A stretch of DNA of 64,000 nucleotides, from assembly GCA_035353395.1 (NCBI GenBank), contig DAOPZL010000005.1, positions 1 to 64,000 on the forward strand, given 5' to 3'. The position numbers and the translations under genes were made by a program. The stretch comes from UBA1801 sp035353395 (GTDB lineage Bacteria; Acidobacteriota; Holophagae; Holophagales; Holophagaceae). Below the pieces are notes generated by a model. That model searched no databases and had not been told where the DNA came from. It worked only from the letters and a program-made list of their open reading frames with translations. Below, piece after piece: positions 1-9,273 of this stretch; position 1 is the first letter of the stretch; each line of letters begins with the position of its first letter.

Positions 1-1
1 G

Positions 2-226
2 GCCATCGGGGACGCCCTGGAATCCGGCGATGCGGACACGGCCTTGAGCACCCTGGAGACCCTGCAGTCCAAGCTCGAGAAGTTCGGCGCGGGGCCGAAG
101 CCCGAAGACGCCTCGAACGACACCAGCACGACCTCGACGGCCGCCGACCTCAACACCCTCCTCGTGGCCGCCTACACCCAGCAGGCCCAGGCCCTCGCCC
201 AGGCGAGCGCGACATCCGCCTCCTAG
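2..226 (+). CDS. C-terminal part of an Ala/Ser/Thr-rich protein of unknown function (partial)
   Basis: The reading frame is open from the left edge of the window to a TAG at 224-226, so this is the 3' end of a gene that begins outside. About 74 residues are visible: an acidic helical stretch, then a Thr/Ser/Ala-rich linker and an Ala/Gln-rich tail. There is an in-frame TTG at 44, but the frame continues upstream of it with the same composition, so I treat it as internal. A hairpin with a U-rich trail follows at 249-271. No family recognised. Confidence 0.55.
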   Translation, partial: AIGDALESGDADTALSTLETLQSKLEKFGAGPKPEDASNDTSTTSTAADLNTLLVAAYTQQAQALAQASATSAS

Positions 227-248
227 GATGCCCGGCAAGCCGCACGCG

Positions 249-271
249 AACGGGGCCATGACGGCCCCGTT
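249..271 (+). terminator. Rho-independent-like terminator
   Basis: Perfect 9-bp inverted repeat (AACGGGGCC / GGCCCCGTT) around a 5-nt loop, followed by TTCGTTT. It lies 22 nt after the stop of the partial upstream gene and just outside the 3' end of the minus-strand tmRNA, so it could serve transcription from both sides. The T tract is only good on the plus strand. Confidence 0.65.
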
Positions 272-276
272 TCGTT

Positions 277-664
<388 letters not shown>

Positions 665-773
665 GGGGTCCCGGCAGCTTCCCGCAAGAAGCGACCACCG
701 GGCCAATCAGTATGGGGCCCCGGGTCATGCGCGGCAAGGTGCCTCCGAGTAACATGGAAACCTGGAGGATCCT

Positions 774-1412
774 TTGGTTCGCCACTCTGGGAATATCTTC
801 GTTCTCTCCGCGCCTTCGGGTGCGGGAAAATCCACGCTGGCGACGCGCCTCGTGAAGCAGGTCCAGGACCTGATCTTCTCGGTCTCCCACACGACCCGCC
901 CCCCCCGGGACGGCGAACGGGACGGCCACGACTACTTCTACGTGGACAACGAGACCTTCGACCGGATGGTGGACCAGGACGAGTTCGTGGAATGGGTGAC
1001 GGTCTACGGGAACCGCTACGGCACGGGGAAGGCGTGGATCCAGTCGCAGCTCCAGGCGGGCGTCGACATCCTGCTGGACATCGAGACCATCGGGGCCAAG
1101 AACATCCGGCGGGAAATCCCTGACGCCATCATGATCTTCCTCCTCCCCCCCAGCGCGGACGCCCTGGCCGGAAGGCTGCGGGGAAGGGGGAAGGACTCGG
1201 AGGCCCAGATCCGGATGCGGCTGGACTACGCCAAGCACGAGATGGAGGAGTTCGCGCACTACGACTTCCTGATCGTGAACGACGATCTCGAGACGGCCTA
1301 CCGGCAGCTCGAGTCCGTGATCCTCGCCACGCGGTGCCGCAGGGAGCGCATGCTCCCGGCCGCCCAGGGGATCCTGGCCACCTTCCCCGAAGACCTGCGG
1401 GAGAATCCATGA
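774..1412 (+). CDS. gmk: Guanylate kinase
   Basis: Phosphorylates GMP to GDP with ATP in the cytosol. 212 residues, normal length. The P-loop SAPSGAGKST is at residues 12-21, followed by the GMP-binding stretch SHTTRPPRDGE. The usual 'D(V/W)QGA' motif reads DIETIGA, a variant. The start is TTG at 774: a GGAGG at 764-768 sits 5 nt upstream and the protein begins directly before the first beta strand. The stop codon overlaps the next gene's start (ATGA), so it is translationally coupled to the S41 peptidase. Confidence 0.96.
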   Translation: MVRHSGNIFVLSAPSGAGKSTLATRLVKQVQDLIFSVSHTTRPPRDGERDGHDYFYVDNETFDRMVDQDEFVEWVTVYGNRYGTGKAWIQSQLQAGVDILLDIETIGAKNIRREIPDAIMIFLLPPSADALAGRLRGRGKDSEAQIRMRLDYAKHEMEEFAHYDFLIVNDDLETAYRQLESVILATRCRRERMLPAAQGILATFPEDLRENP

Positions 1413-3049
1413 CTCCTTCCAACCAAGCCCCGGGAACCTGGACAGCCGCGGCCAGATTCATCAAGAAGCACTGGATCTGGGCCCTGGTCCTGGCGACCAC
1501 CCTCGTCTACGCCCCCCTGGCCGGGAACACGGGGGACGAGAAGGCCCGCCAGCGCAGCCTGGACACCTTGGCCGAGATCATGGGGCTCGTCCAGAAGAAC
1601 ACCGTCGAACCGCCCACCTCGAAGCAGATCACCCACGCCTCCATCCAGGGCATGCTGCACTCCCTGGACCCCCATTCCAACTACATGGACGAGAACGAGT
1701 ACCGCATGCTGCGGGAGAACCAGCGCGGCTCCTTCTTCGGCATCGGCTCCATCATCCAGCAGCAGCCCGACGGCATCGTGATCGTGAGCACGGTCCGGGG
1801 CGGGCCCTCCGAGAAGGCCGGCATCCGGGCGGGGGACTACATCCGGGAGATCGACGGGAAGAACACGGAGGGCTGGACCAGCTCCCAGGCCGTCGAGAAG
1901 CTCCGCGGGGAGAAGGGCACCATCGTCGAGGTCGCCATCCAGAGGATCGGTTTCCCGGACCTGCTCCGGTTCAGCCTCACCCGGGCGGAGATCCCGTCCA
2001 ACAGCGTCACCTTCGCGTTCATGCTCACCCCCACCACGGGCTTCGTGGCCATCAAGGACTTCGGCGAGACCACCTCGACGGAGTTCGAGAAGGCCGTCCA
2101 GACCCTCAAGCAGCAGGGCATGAAGGAGCTGGTCCTCGATCTCCGCGACAACGGAGGCGGCATCCTCGACGCGGCCCTCGGCATCAGCCAGCAGCTCCTG
2201 GGCCCGGATGAGCTGATCGTGAGCCAGAAGGGGCGAGGAGGCCGGGACGCGGGCCAGACGCGAACCCCCAAGGGCGCCGCCCTGGACCCCTTCCCGCTGG
2301 TGATCCTGATCAACCGCGGCTCGGCTTCCGCCTCGGAGATCGTCACCGGGGCCGTACAGGACCACGACCGCGGCCTGGTCGTCGGGACGACGAGCTGGGG
2401 GAAAGGGCTCGTCCAGAGCGTGATCACCATCGGCCGGTCGCGCGGCCTCCTCCTCACCTCGGCCCGCTACTACACGCCTTCCGGCCGCTCCATCCAGCGC
2501 GACTACCAGCATGGACTGGACGACTACTTCCTCCCCGAGGAGGACAAGGAAGCCGCCACCCCCAAGGGCCCGGAATACCGGACGGACCTCCAGCGGGTCG
2601 TCTACGGCGGGGGCGGCATCACCCCGGACTACTACGTAAGCCAGGCCCAGCTCTCGACCTTCGCCGCCACGCTCCGGGGCCGCTACGCCGCGTTCTTCAA
2701 GTTCGCCATCCAGGAGAAGGACAGGGCGAAGGCCAAGGTCAAGCCGAGCCAGGAGGCCGACGAGGCGGAGATGGCGCGCTTCAAGTCGTTCCTGGAGGCG
2801 CAGAAGATCCCGTTCACGGAAGCCGAGTGGAGCGACCCGGACAACCAGACGCACCTCCGCAGGCAGGTGGCCTACGAGCTTCAGAACGTCCTCCTCGGGA
2901 CGGAGGCGGGATTCCGCTACCTGTGCGCGGGCGATCCCCAGGTCAAGAAGGCCCTGGAGGTCATGCCGGAGGCCGACGCCCTGCTGAAGAAGAAGCTCCT
3001 CAGCCTGCAGGCCAAGGGCAGCCCCAAGACCGTCGCCGTGAAGAGATAG
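1409..3049 (+). CDS. S41-family C-terminal processing peptidase (CtpA-like)
   Basis: Membrane-anchored periplasmic serine protease, 546 aa. One N-terminal transmembrane segment (about residues 25-42) is followed by a PDZ domain (about 110-200, with the carboxylate-binding loop region GSFFGIG and GGPSEKAGI) and the S41 catalytic core. The Ser/Lys dyad is visible: Ser307 in GSASASE and Lys332 in GKG, spaced as in Tsp/CtpA. I chose ATG 1409, which overlaps the gmk stop, rather than an in-frame upstream start inside gmk. The substrate is unknown; the family degrades or trims envelope proteins. Confidence 0.93.
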   Translation: MTPSNQAPGTWTAAARFIKKHWIWALVLATTLVYAPLAGNTGDEKARQRSLDTLAEIMGLVQKNTVEPPTSKQITHASIQGMLHSLDPHSNYMDENEYRMLRENQRGSFFGIGSIIQQQPDGIVIVSTVRGGPSEKAGIRAGDYIREIDGKNTEGWTSSQAVEKLRGEKGTIVEVAIQRIGFPDLLRFSLTRAEIPSNSVTFAFMLTPTTGFVAIKDFGETTSTEFEKAVQTLKQQGMKELVLDLRDNGGGILDAALGISQQLLGPDELIVSQKGRGGRDAGQTRTPKGAALDPFPLVILINRGSASASEIVTGAVQDHDRGLVVGTTSWGKGLVQSVITIGRSRGLLLTSARYYTPSGRSIQRDYQHGLDDYFLPEEDKEAATPKGPEYRTDLQRVVYGGGGITPDYYVSQAQLSTFAATLRGRYAAFFKFAIQEKDRAKAKVKPSQEADEAEMARFKSFLEAQKIPFTEAEWSDPDNQTHLRRQVAYELQNVLLGTEAGFRYLCAGDPQVKKALEVMPEADALLKKKLLSLQAKGSPKTVAVKR

Positions 3050-3052
3050 TCC

Positions 3053-5029
3053 GTGAAACCTGTGGCCATGTCGCCGCTGACGCGGTTCTTCCGCTACCAC
3101 CTGAAGGCGTACCTGCCCGGCACGCTGGGCGGCGCCCTGCTTTTCACCCTCAGCAACAGCCTGCAGGCCCTCATCTTCCTGGCCCTGAAGCTGATGTTCG
3201 ACTACCAGTTCGCGATGGGGGTCCCGGCCACGACGCCCCCTCCCATCGTGGTGGCGCAGTCCTCCACGCGGTTCGTCCGCACGGGGCAGGTGACGCCCGC
3301 CTTCGTGGAGATGCCCACCCTCACCTGCGTGCCGGGGGATCAGCCGAACGCCTACCTGGTGACGGACAAGCCGGTGCCGTCGAAGCCTTCCCAGCCGGCC
3401 CTCTCGAAGTGGCATGCCAGGCTGACGTCCTTCCTTCCCAGGCAGGAGACCATCCAGGCCAACATCCTGCTCATCCCGCTCGTCATCGTGGGCCTTTTCT
3501 TCCTGCGCGGAGTGTTCACCTACGCGGGCACCATCCTCGTGGCCCGAAGCGGATCCAGGGCGGTCAAGGAACTGCGGGAACGGATCTTCGGGCGGGTCCT
3601 CCAGCAGGACTCCGCCTTCTTCCACGCGCATCCCGTGGGCGAACTGATGAACCGAGTCCTCGGGGACGTGGGCGCGGTCCAGAACCTGGCGTCGCACCAG
3701 ATCTCCGAGATCCTGAAGCAGTGCAGCATGGCCCTCATCATGGCCGTGTTCATCATCACGACGGACTGGCACTTCGCGCTGGCCATCTCGCTGTTCTTCC
3801 CCTGCGTCTTCCTGCCGATCCGGTTCTTCTCGAAACGCATCCGCCGGCAGGGCCGGAAGGCCCAGAGCGGCCAGGACTCCCTCCTGCAGCGGCTCAAGGA
3901 GGTCCTGGCCAACATGCGGGTCGTGAAGGCCTTCGCCCGGGAGGACTACGAGAACCACCGGTTCAAGGACCTCAGCCACGGGCTCTACCGCATGAGCATG
4001 AAGGTGACCCGCATCCAGGGCCTGTCCAGCCCGGTCATGGAGACCGTCGGGGGGATCATGCTGGCCGGCCTCGCGATGTACGGAGCCGTGAACATCAAGG
4101 CCGGGACCATGACGGGAGGCGGATTCCTCGTCACCCTGCTGGCCATCTACCAGCTCTACGATCCCATCCGCACCCTGACGCGCACCTATGGGGACCTCCA
4201 GATGAGTTCCGTCTGCCTCGAGCGGATCTTCAACCTCCTGGACTCCCAGCCCACCATCCAGGCTCCCCCCGATCCCCGGCCCGTCCCTCCCCGCCCCGAG
4301 GTCCTCCGCTTCGAGAACATCAGCTTCAGCTACGGGAAGGGGGAAGTCCTCCGGGGCATCGACCTCACCGTGCGCCGCGGCGAGACCGTGGCCCTGGTCG
4401 GGGGCTCCGGGGGGGGGAAGACCAGCCTGGTCAACCTGGTCCCGCGGTTCTACGACCCGACCGCGGGGCGCGTGACCCTCGACGGCATCGACATCCGGGA
4501 GTTCGATCCCAGGGAACTGCGCAGGCGGATCGGCATCGTCACCCAGGAGACCCTGCTCTTCCTCGACTCGGTGCACGACAACATCGCCTACGGCAAGCAG
4601 GCCAGCCGCGAATCCGTCACGGCCGCCGCCAGGAAGGCCTTCGCCCACGAGTTCATCATGGAGATGCCCAAGGGCTACGATTCGTTCATGGCGGAAACGG
4701 GGGCCACCCTCTCGGGGGGGCAGCGCCAGCGGATCGCGATCGCCCGCGCCCTGCTCCAGGATCCCCCCATCCTCATCCTGGACGAAGCCACGAGCGCCCT
4801 GGACACCGAGAGCGAACGCGCCGTCCAGGCCGCCCTCGAGACCCTGATGAAGGACCGGACGACGATCGTCATCGCCCACCGGCTGTCCACCATCCAGCGG
4901 GCCACCCGCATCTGCGCCCTCAAGCACGGGCGCATCGTCGAACAGGGCAGCCACGAGGAGCTGCTGGCGCGGGGTGGGGAGTACGCCCGCCTCTACGCCA
5001 TGCAGTTTCAGCCCCCCCAGGAGGCTTGA
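3053..5029 (+). CDS. ABC transporter, fused permease and ATPase (MsbA/lipid-exporter type)
   Basis: Type IV (B-family) half-transporter, 658 aa: six-TM domain then nucleotide-binding domain. Walker A GGSGGGKTS is near residues 449-457, LSGGQRQR near 553-560, then Walker B ILILDEATSALD and the H-loop AHR. Between TM1 (about 20-45) and TM2 (about 143-163) is an extracytoplasmic insertion of about 90 residues rich in Pro/Thr, longer than the loop in MsbA. GTG 3053, three bases after the peptidase stop, fits tight operon spacing; GTG 3062 and ATG 3068 are alternatives. Likely an envelope lipid or peptide exporter; substrate not predictable. Confidence 0.9.
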   Translation: MKPVAMSPLTRFFRYHLKAYLPGTLGGALLFTLSNSLQALIFLALKLMFDYQFAMGVPATTPPPIVVAQSSTRFVRTGQVTPAFVEMPTLTCVPGDQPNAYLVTDKPVPSKPSQPALSKWHARLTSFLPRQETIQANILLIPLVIVGLFFLRGVFTYAGTILVARSGSRAVKELRERIFGRVLQQDSAFFHAHPVGELMNRVLGDVGAVQNLASHQISEILKQCSMALIMAVFIITTDWHFALAISLFFPCVFLPIRFFSKRIRRQGRKAQSGQDSLLQRLKEVLANMRVVKAFAREDYENHRFKDLSHGLYRMSMKVTRIQGLSSPVMETVGGIMLAGLAMYGAVNIKAGTMTGGGFLVTLLAIYQLYDPIRTLTRTYGDLQMSSVCLERIFNLLDSQPTIQAPPDPRPVPPRPEVLRFENISFSYGKGEVLRGIDLTVRRGETVALVGGSGGGKTSLVNLVPRFYDPTAGRVTLDGIDIREFDPRELRRRIGIVTQETLLFLDSVHDNIAYGKQASRESVTAAARKAFAHEFIMEMPKGYDSFMAETGATLSGGQRQRIAIARALLQDPPILILDEATSALDTESERAVQAALETLMKDRTTIVIAHRLSTIQRATRICALKHGRIVEQGSHEELLARGGEYARLYAMQFQPPQEA

Positions 5030-5059
5030 GGCGCCGGACTTCTTCCGGCTCGCTGCAGG

Positions 5060-5515
5060 TCAGCTGCGGGGCGCGGCCCCCAGGCGCCGCATGGGTTCCT
5101 GCACGAAGCGGCGCCCCTGGGCCCGGGGATGCGGCAGTTCGAGAGTCAACTCCCCGCCCAGGATCCGGAGGTCCTCCGGACTGGGCCAGGTCCACCGGCC
5201 CTCCAGGCCCCGGACCTCGATGAGGTCCAGGTCCAGGGTGCGGGGCGCGTTCCGGCCCGCCGAACGGTCCCGGCCCAGGTCCAGCTCGATGCGGAGCAGG
5301 GCTTCCAGGAGGGCGCACGGGGTTTCGAGCTCGCTCTCCAGCCGCGCCACCGTGTTGAGGTAGTCGGGTCCGAGGCCCGACTCGTCCGCGGTCTCCATGA
5401 CCAGGGGGGAGGGCGTGACGGCGCCCAGCGTCCCCAGGGCGCGCAGGCCGGCCTCGAGATTGGCCCGGCGGTCCCCCAGGTTGGAGCCCAGGGCGACGAT
5501 GGCGACCAGCGTCAC
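5060..5515 (-). CDS. folK: 2-amino-4-hydroxy-6-hydroxymethyldihydropteridine pyrophosphokinase
   Basis: Folate pathway: transfers pyrophosphate from ATP to 6-hydroxymethyl-7,8-dihydropterin. 151 aa. Diagnostic motifs are VALGSNLGDR near the N-terminus and the signature RNAPRTLDLDLI (substrate and Mg binding), followed by LPHPRAQGRRFV. The GTG start at 5515 overlaps the queF stop (GTGA), and the longer frame upstream lies inside queF. Coupled downstream of queF in a minus-strand cluster. Confidence 0.95.
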   Translation of the reverse strand: MTLVAIVALGSNLGDRRANLEAGLRALGTLGAVTPSPLVMETADESGLGPDYLNTVARLESELETPCALLEALLRIELDLGRDRSAGRNAPRTLDLDLIEVRGLEGRWTWPSPEDLRILGGELTLELPHPRAQGRRFVQEPMRRLGAAPRS

Positions 5516-5928
5516 GGCCGCTTCCCGTGTTCGGCCACGACGAGGGTCCGGATGCCCCCCCGGATCAGGAAGTCCCCTTCCACCTTGAGCCACTGGGGCC
5601 GCGTCGCCTCGACCAGGTCGTCCAGGATCTTGTTCGTGACGGCCTCATGGAACGCTCCCTCGTTCCGGTAGGACCAGAGGTAGAGCTTCAGGGACTTGGA
5701 TTCGACGCAGAGCTGGTCGGGAACGTAGGTGATCGTCAGGTGCGCGAAATCGGGCTGGCCCGTCATCGGGCAGAGGCAGGTGAACTCCTCGGTCTCGAAG
5801 CGGATCTCGAAGGCACGCCCCGGCCGCGGGCTGGCGAAGGTGTCCAGCTTCTTCGAAGGCTCCGTGACCGTGCGTTTCGGGAGCGTCTTGAGCGTGGGAG
5901 CCGCCGGTCGGGTCGTCTTCTGGGCCAT
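5512..5928 (-). CDS. queF: NADPH-dependent 7-cyano-7-deazaguanine reductase (preQ0 reductase)
   Basis: Reduces the nitrile of preQ0 to preQ1 for queuosine in tRNA. Short (YkvM-type) unimodular form, 138 aa. The T-fold signature CLCPMTGQPDF is present, with the thioimide-forming Cys53 and Asp60, followed by ESKSLKLY (NADPH motif). ATG 5928 has AAAGGCG 5 nt upstream; in-frame ATGs at 5943 and 5949 lack a site. First gene of the queF-folK pair; a QueD-like protein lies elsewhere in the window at 24.9 kb. Confidence 0.96.
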   Translation of the reverse strand: MAQKTTRPAAPTLKTLPKRTVTEPSKKLDTFASPRPGRAFEIRFETEEFTCLCPMTGQPDFAHLTITYVPDQLCVESKSLKLYLWSYRNEGAFHEAVTNKILDDLVEATRPQWLKVEGDFLIRGGIRTLVVAEHGKRP

Positions 5929-6048
5929 CGAATCGCCTTTCATGCGCAAAGAACTTCGAAAACGAAAGTATATATGGGGATGAGGCCGCCCGTTCCGGCT
6001 TTTCCCAGGCGCCGCGATGGACGGCTCCTGGGGCCCGGAGGCGCAAGC

Positions 6049-6771
6049 TCAGCCGCGATGCGGGTCCTCGGCCCAGGACTCCAGGGCGTTCAGTTCGTCT
6101 TCCAGGGTCTTCCCGATCACCTGCTCGTCGCTTCCGGCCGGGATCCGGAAGGGAGTCCCGTAGCGGACGACCAGGCTCGAGAAGGGCTTGGGCACGAGCA
6201 TGCCGTCCCAGGTCTTCAGGCGCCAGGCTCTGGAATAGGAGACGCAGACGGGGACGATCCAGGCCTGCGTCTTCCTGGCCAGGGCGAGGACGCCCGGTTT
6301 CAGCTTCAAGGCCGGCCCCCGGGGGCCGTCCGGCGTGATCCCGAAATCCCAGCCCTCCTTCACGGCCCGGATCATGCGGACCAGGGCCTTGGCCCCGTCC
6401 GCCGCCGCGGTGCCGCGGACGGCGTTGATCCCGAACCAGCGCCAGGTGGCGGCGCTGCGTTCCCCGTCCTTGCTGTCGCTGGAAAGGATGGTGATGCCGC
6501 GCGGTTCCCCCTGGGCATTCACGCGCCGGAAGGGATAGGCGAGCCACATGGCCACCAGGCGCCGGTGCCAGAAGGCCAGGACGATGCGCTCGTCCCTCGC
6601 CACCAGGTCCCGGACCCCGGCATCCCCTTCCCGCCGCACCCGGAGGGTCGCGCGCAGCAGCTTCAGCAGCGCCGCGGCGATGAAGGGCACCACGCGGTAG
6701 TCCACCCAGACCTGGAGGGGAGACCCCAGGCGCCGGCCCCGTTCGGCGATCTGCACCTTAGGCCCCGGCAT
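6049..6771 (-). CDS. DUF374 / lysophospholipid-acyltransferase-like protein
   Basis: 240-aa membrane-associated acyltransferase-type protein. An N-terminal hydrophobic helix is followed by FWHRRL (in place of the HX4D box of classic LPLATs, as is typical of DUF374), then SSDSKDGER and the substrate-binding block FGITPDGPRGP. DUF374 proteins act in lipid A or membrane-lipid acylation, but the donor and acceptor are unknown here. ATG 6771 lies within the end of hslO (14-bp overlap) with GGAGG 9 nt upstream, so it is probably co-translated with hslO. Confidence 0.87.
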   Translation of the reverse strand: MPGPKVQIAERGRRLGSPLQVWVDYRVVPFIAAALLKLLRATLRVRREGDAGVRDLVARDERIVLAFWHRRLVAMWLAYPFRRVNAQGEPRGITILSSDSKDGERSAATWRWFGINAVRGTAAADGAKALVRMIRAVKEGWDFGITPDGPRGPALKLKPGVLALARKTQAWIVPVCVSYSRAWRLKTWDGMLVPKPFSSLVVRYGTPFRIPAGSDEQVIGKTLEDELNALESWAEDPHRG

Positions 6772-7615
6772 GGCCCCTGTCCTCCGCAAGCCTGAGATCC
6801 GAGCGCCGGATCAGGTAGCTCGTCCCGCAATAATCGCAGCGCACTTCCACCGGACCGTCCTCCGGGAAGAGCTCGTCCAGCCTGCTCCGGACGAAGCCCT
6901 GAAGGACCTCGAGGAGGGATTCCTTCCGGCAGCGGCAGCGGTACTGGACCTCGGTGGTGGAGAGGATCTCCGCGCCCTCGCCCTGGTTCACCCACCGGCA
7001 GAGGAACTCGGGCTCCCTTTCCCAGTTCGGGACGACCTCCAGCCCCTCGATGGCCTGGACCACCCTGGCCAGCCGCTCCCGGGGACAGCCGGGCAGCGGC
7101 TCCACGAGCAGCCCCCCGGCCTCCCCCGTGCCGGGGTCGCACCAGAGCGTCGTGCTGGCCTGGACCTGCTCGGACTGCAGGAGATAGGCCTCCACCTGCG
7201 CCTGGATGTCGCCGTGCACCAGCTCGAGAGTCCCGAGGTAGGGCTGCCCCTTGGGATTGGACCGCATCACCCGGAGGGATCCCGGCCCCTGGATCCAGGG
7301 CAGGCCGGAATCCCCTTCCGAGAGATCGAGGATGCCCCGGATGTCGCCTTCAGGCCAGGAATCCGCCACCAGGGCCTTGATCCTGCCGGTGCCCTTGAGC
7401 ACCAGCTGCAGGCGCTCCGAGAAGAAGGTCCGGGACTGCAGGAGCAGCGCCGCGGAAAGCAGCTCCACGAGGCGGGTGCAGGCATCCGCCTCCAGCTGGG
7501 GGTGGCCGCGGCGCACCCCGTCCCAGAGCGGTCCCGCATCCAGGACGGTGAACCGGACATGGTGATCGGAGGTGAGGACCCGGGACACCCGGGCGCATCG
7601 GGAGGCTTCACGCAT
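6758..7615 (-). CDS. hslO: Redox-regulated chaperone Hsp33
   Basis: Holdase chaperone activated by oxidation. 285 aa; the C-terminal zinc switch is complete, with CRC at 227-229 and CDYC at 260-263. ATG 7615 is preceded by AGGA at 8 nt. The gene's upstream flank is occupied by a degenerate group II intron in the same orientation, so it may now be transcribed from within the intron or depend on read-through. Followed by the overlapping DUF374 gene. Confidence 0.94.
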   Translation of the reverse strand: MREASRCARVSRVLTSDHHVRFTVLDAGPLWDGVRRGHPQLEADACTRLVELLSAALLLQSRTFFSERLQLVLKGTGRIKALVADSWPEGDIRGILDLSEGDSGLPWIQGPGSLRVMRSNPKGQPYLGTLELVHGDIQAQVEAYLLQSEQVQASTTLWCDPGTGEAGGLLVEPLPGCPRERLARVVQAIEGLEVVPNWEREPEFLCRWVNQGEGAEILSTTEVQYRCRCRKESLLEVLQGFVRSRLDELFPEDGPVEVRCDYCGTSYLIRRSDLRLAEDRGHAGA

Positions 7616-7624
7616 TGGTAAATC

Positions 7625-8632
7625 CTATCGTTTCCCGGTCCAGTACAGACACGGGTGTATGAAAGAACTCCCTTTCAAACCGTGCGTGCGGCTTAAGTCG
7701 AACCCCTGCCCGCCCCGGCTCAGGTCCACCTGCCTCGTCTTGTCCGGATGGAGTTCCAGCTTGAGCCTGCCCAGGATGTTTGCCACCCTGCGCGCGGCTT
7801 CCTGGATTGCGGCCTGGGTCCTGCCGATGACCACGAAGTCATCTGCATCACGCACCAGCGTTCCCAATTCGGCGCACCGGTCCTCCCAGATTCGATCCAG
7901 TTCGTGCAGGTAGACGTTGGATAGCAGGGGCGAAATGACGCCGCCCTGGGGAGTCCCCGAGAGCATTGCCGTCTCCACACCCTCCTCCATCACCCCCGCT
8001 TCCAGCCAGAGCCTCAGCAGCTTGAGCACCTTGCGATCCGAGATACGTCTGCCCACGAGACCCATGAGGATCCCGTGGTCGATGCTTCCGAAGTAGTCCC
8101 GGATGTCGGCATCGAGCACATGGTTGCACCTGGTCCCCTGCAGGCGCAGAACTTCCAGTGCCTGGACGGCCCCTTTCCGGGGACGGAATCCGAAGGAACA
8201 CCCCCGGAATCCTGCCTCGAATATGGGCTCCACCACGAGCTTTGCCGCCATCTGGACCACCCGGTCCCGGACGCAAGGGATGCCGAGCGGCCTCCGCTTT
8301 CCATCCGCCTTGGGGATGTATCTCCGCAGAACCGCCTTGGGTCGATACGTGCCCGCCCGCAGGTCATCCTGGATGCCCTTGAGAAAGGCCTCCAGTCCCT
8401 GCCGCTCGATCCGGACTATGGATTCGCGATCCACTCCCGCCGAGCCCTTGTTCCCCTTCACGCGCCTCCATGCCTCCCCCAGGACGTCACTCCTGTGGAT
8501 GCGGTCGTACAGGGCATGGAACCGCCTCCCCGGGGACCGCTTGGCCCCCACCCACAGACTGCGCTGGAGTTGTCGCACTTTGTCTCTGGTCCTACGACCG
8601 GAGGGGTGGTTGGGGTCGGTCCTGCCGCCCAT
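7625..8632 (-). pseudogene. ltrA: Group II intron reverse transcriptase/maturase, truncated and catalytically altered
   Basis: RT domains 0-7 are readable: RRFHALYDRIHR, GSAGVD, IPKADGKRRPLGIP, GTPQGGVISPLLSN. Two lesions stand out. The catalytic RYADD box reads RDADD; the codon at 7849-7847 is GAT (residue 262 from ATG 8632) where Tyr is invariant, a single-base change from TAT. After GGQGFD (about 7695) homology stops where FLGF should follow; thumb/domain X and any endonuclease are missing, and the frame runs through intron and flanking DNA to a TAG at 7625-7627. The frame is open upstream to 9214, but that part is intron RNA, not protein. Confidence 0.9.
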
Positions 8633-9211
8633 GCCCTCGCGCTTGCCTCCGTTGCAGCCCCTACCACCGCAGGGACCCTTCCCTCCGGACCCGTTGTTCG
8701 CCGGGACCCTCACTGGTACTACAATCCCCTCGGAATCCCGCTGGACGGCGCTCGCTTTCACCCTCGGCTTATACGAGCCACCTTGCCCCGACGAGGGCTG
8801 CCCAGACGGGCCTCTCCTGTTCCCTGCTGCTCCCTGGACACGTGCCGCGCCCCGTACCCCGGAGAGGTCCGATGGACGTCCCGAAACCGGTCCACCGGAT
8901 GTTGCCTTCGCCGTGACATGAGCGGCTCGGCCCTCCCATGGTTTCTCTTTCGAGGCTCCCCCTGCCAACGCATGCGTTGGCAGGGATCTATCGTCAGGCT
9001 TCACTTCATGTTGCAGCCCGCGTTCTTGCTCCCTCCGAAGAGGCTCTCGACACCCCGCTCGGGCCCGAAGGATCTCTCCTCCTGCCTGGGGTCTGCTACC
9101 GGGCGCTTCGGCGCTTACCCGGACGGGACTTGCACCCGCTGGAACAGCACAGCCTGAATCCATCCCGCCGACCCTGGGCAGGGCCGCCGGTCTGATTTCG
9201 TCAGGACGCAC
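7657..9211 (-). mobile_element. Degenerate group II intron
   Basis: On the minus strand the 5' end is GTGCG (9211-9207), the usual group II 5' boundary, followed by domain I with the typical GGGTGCAAGTCCC element near 9145-9133. About 580 nt of ribozyme precedes the RT. The 3' side keeps only the distal half of domain V (last loop A's plus the 3' strand GCCGCACGCACGGTTT, 7692-7677) and a short domain VI-like hairpin GAAAG/CTTTC ending near 7657. The domain V 5' strand with the catalytic AGC triad is deleted, so self-splicing is not expected. Inserted between divergent rsmB and hslO; the 3' boundary is uncertain by some bases. Confidence 0.85.
8961..8984. repeat. Perfect 24-bp palindrome inside the intron
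   Basis: Uninterrupted inverted repeat with 12-nt arms (CCTGCCAACGCA and its complement). It lies in the domain I to IV part of the group II intron and would form a long RNA hairpin, or a DNA cruciform. Some group II introns carry such extended stems. Confidence 0.85.
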
Positions 9212-9273
9212 CATCCTCCCAGTGTAGCGGCTGGAAGCCCCATCCTTGAGCTAGGCTGTAACCAGGAGGTTGG

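Noticed and set aside
1298..4954. Very long minus-strand ORF opposite gmk, S41 peptidase and ABC transporter
   Set aside because: GC-rich shadow frame: composition is Gly/Arg/Asp/Leu-rich without any domain, and it lies wholly opposite three well-supported genes.
8633..9214. Apparent 194-residue N-terminal extension of the intron RT
   Set aside because: This part begins at the intron boundary and corresponds to ribozyme domains I-IV; the encoded sequence lacks RT homology.
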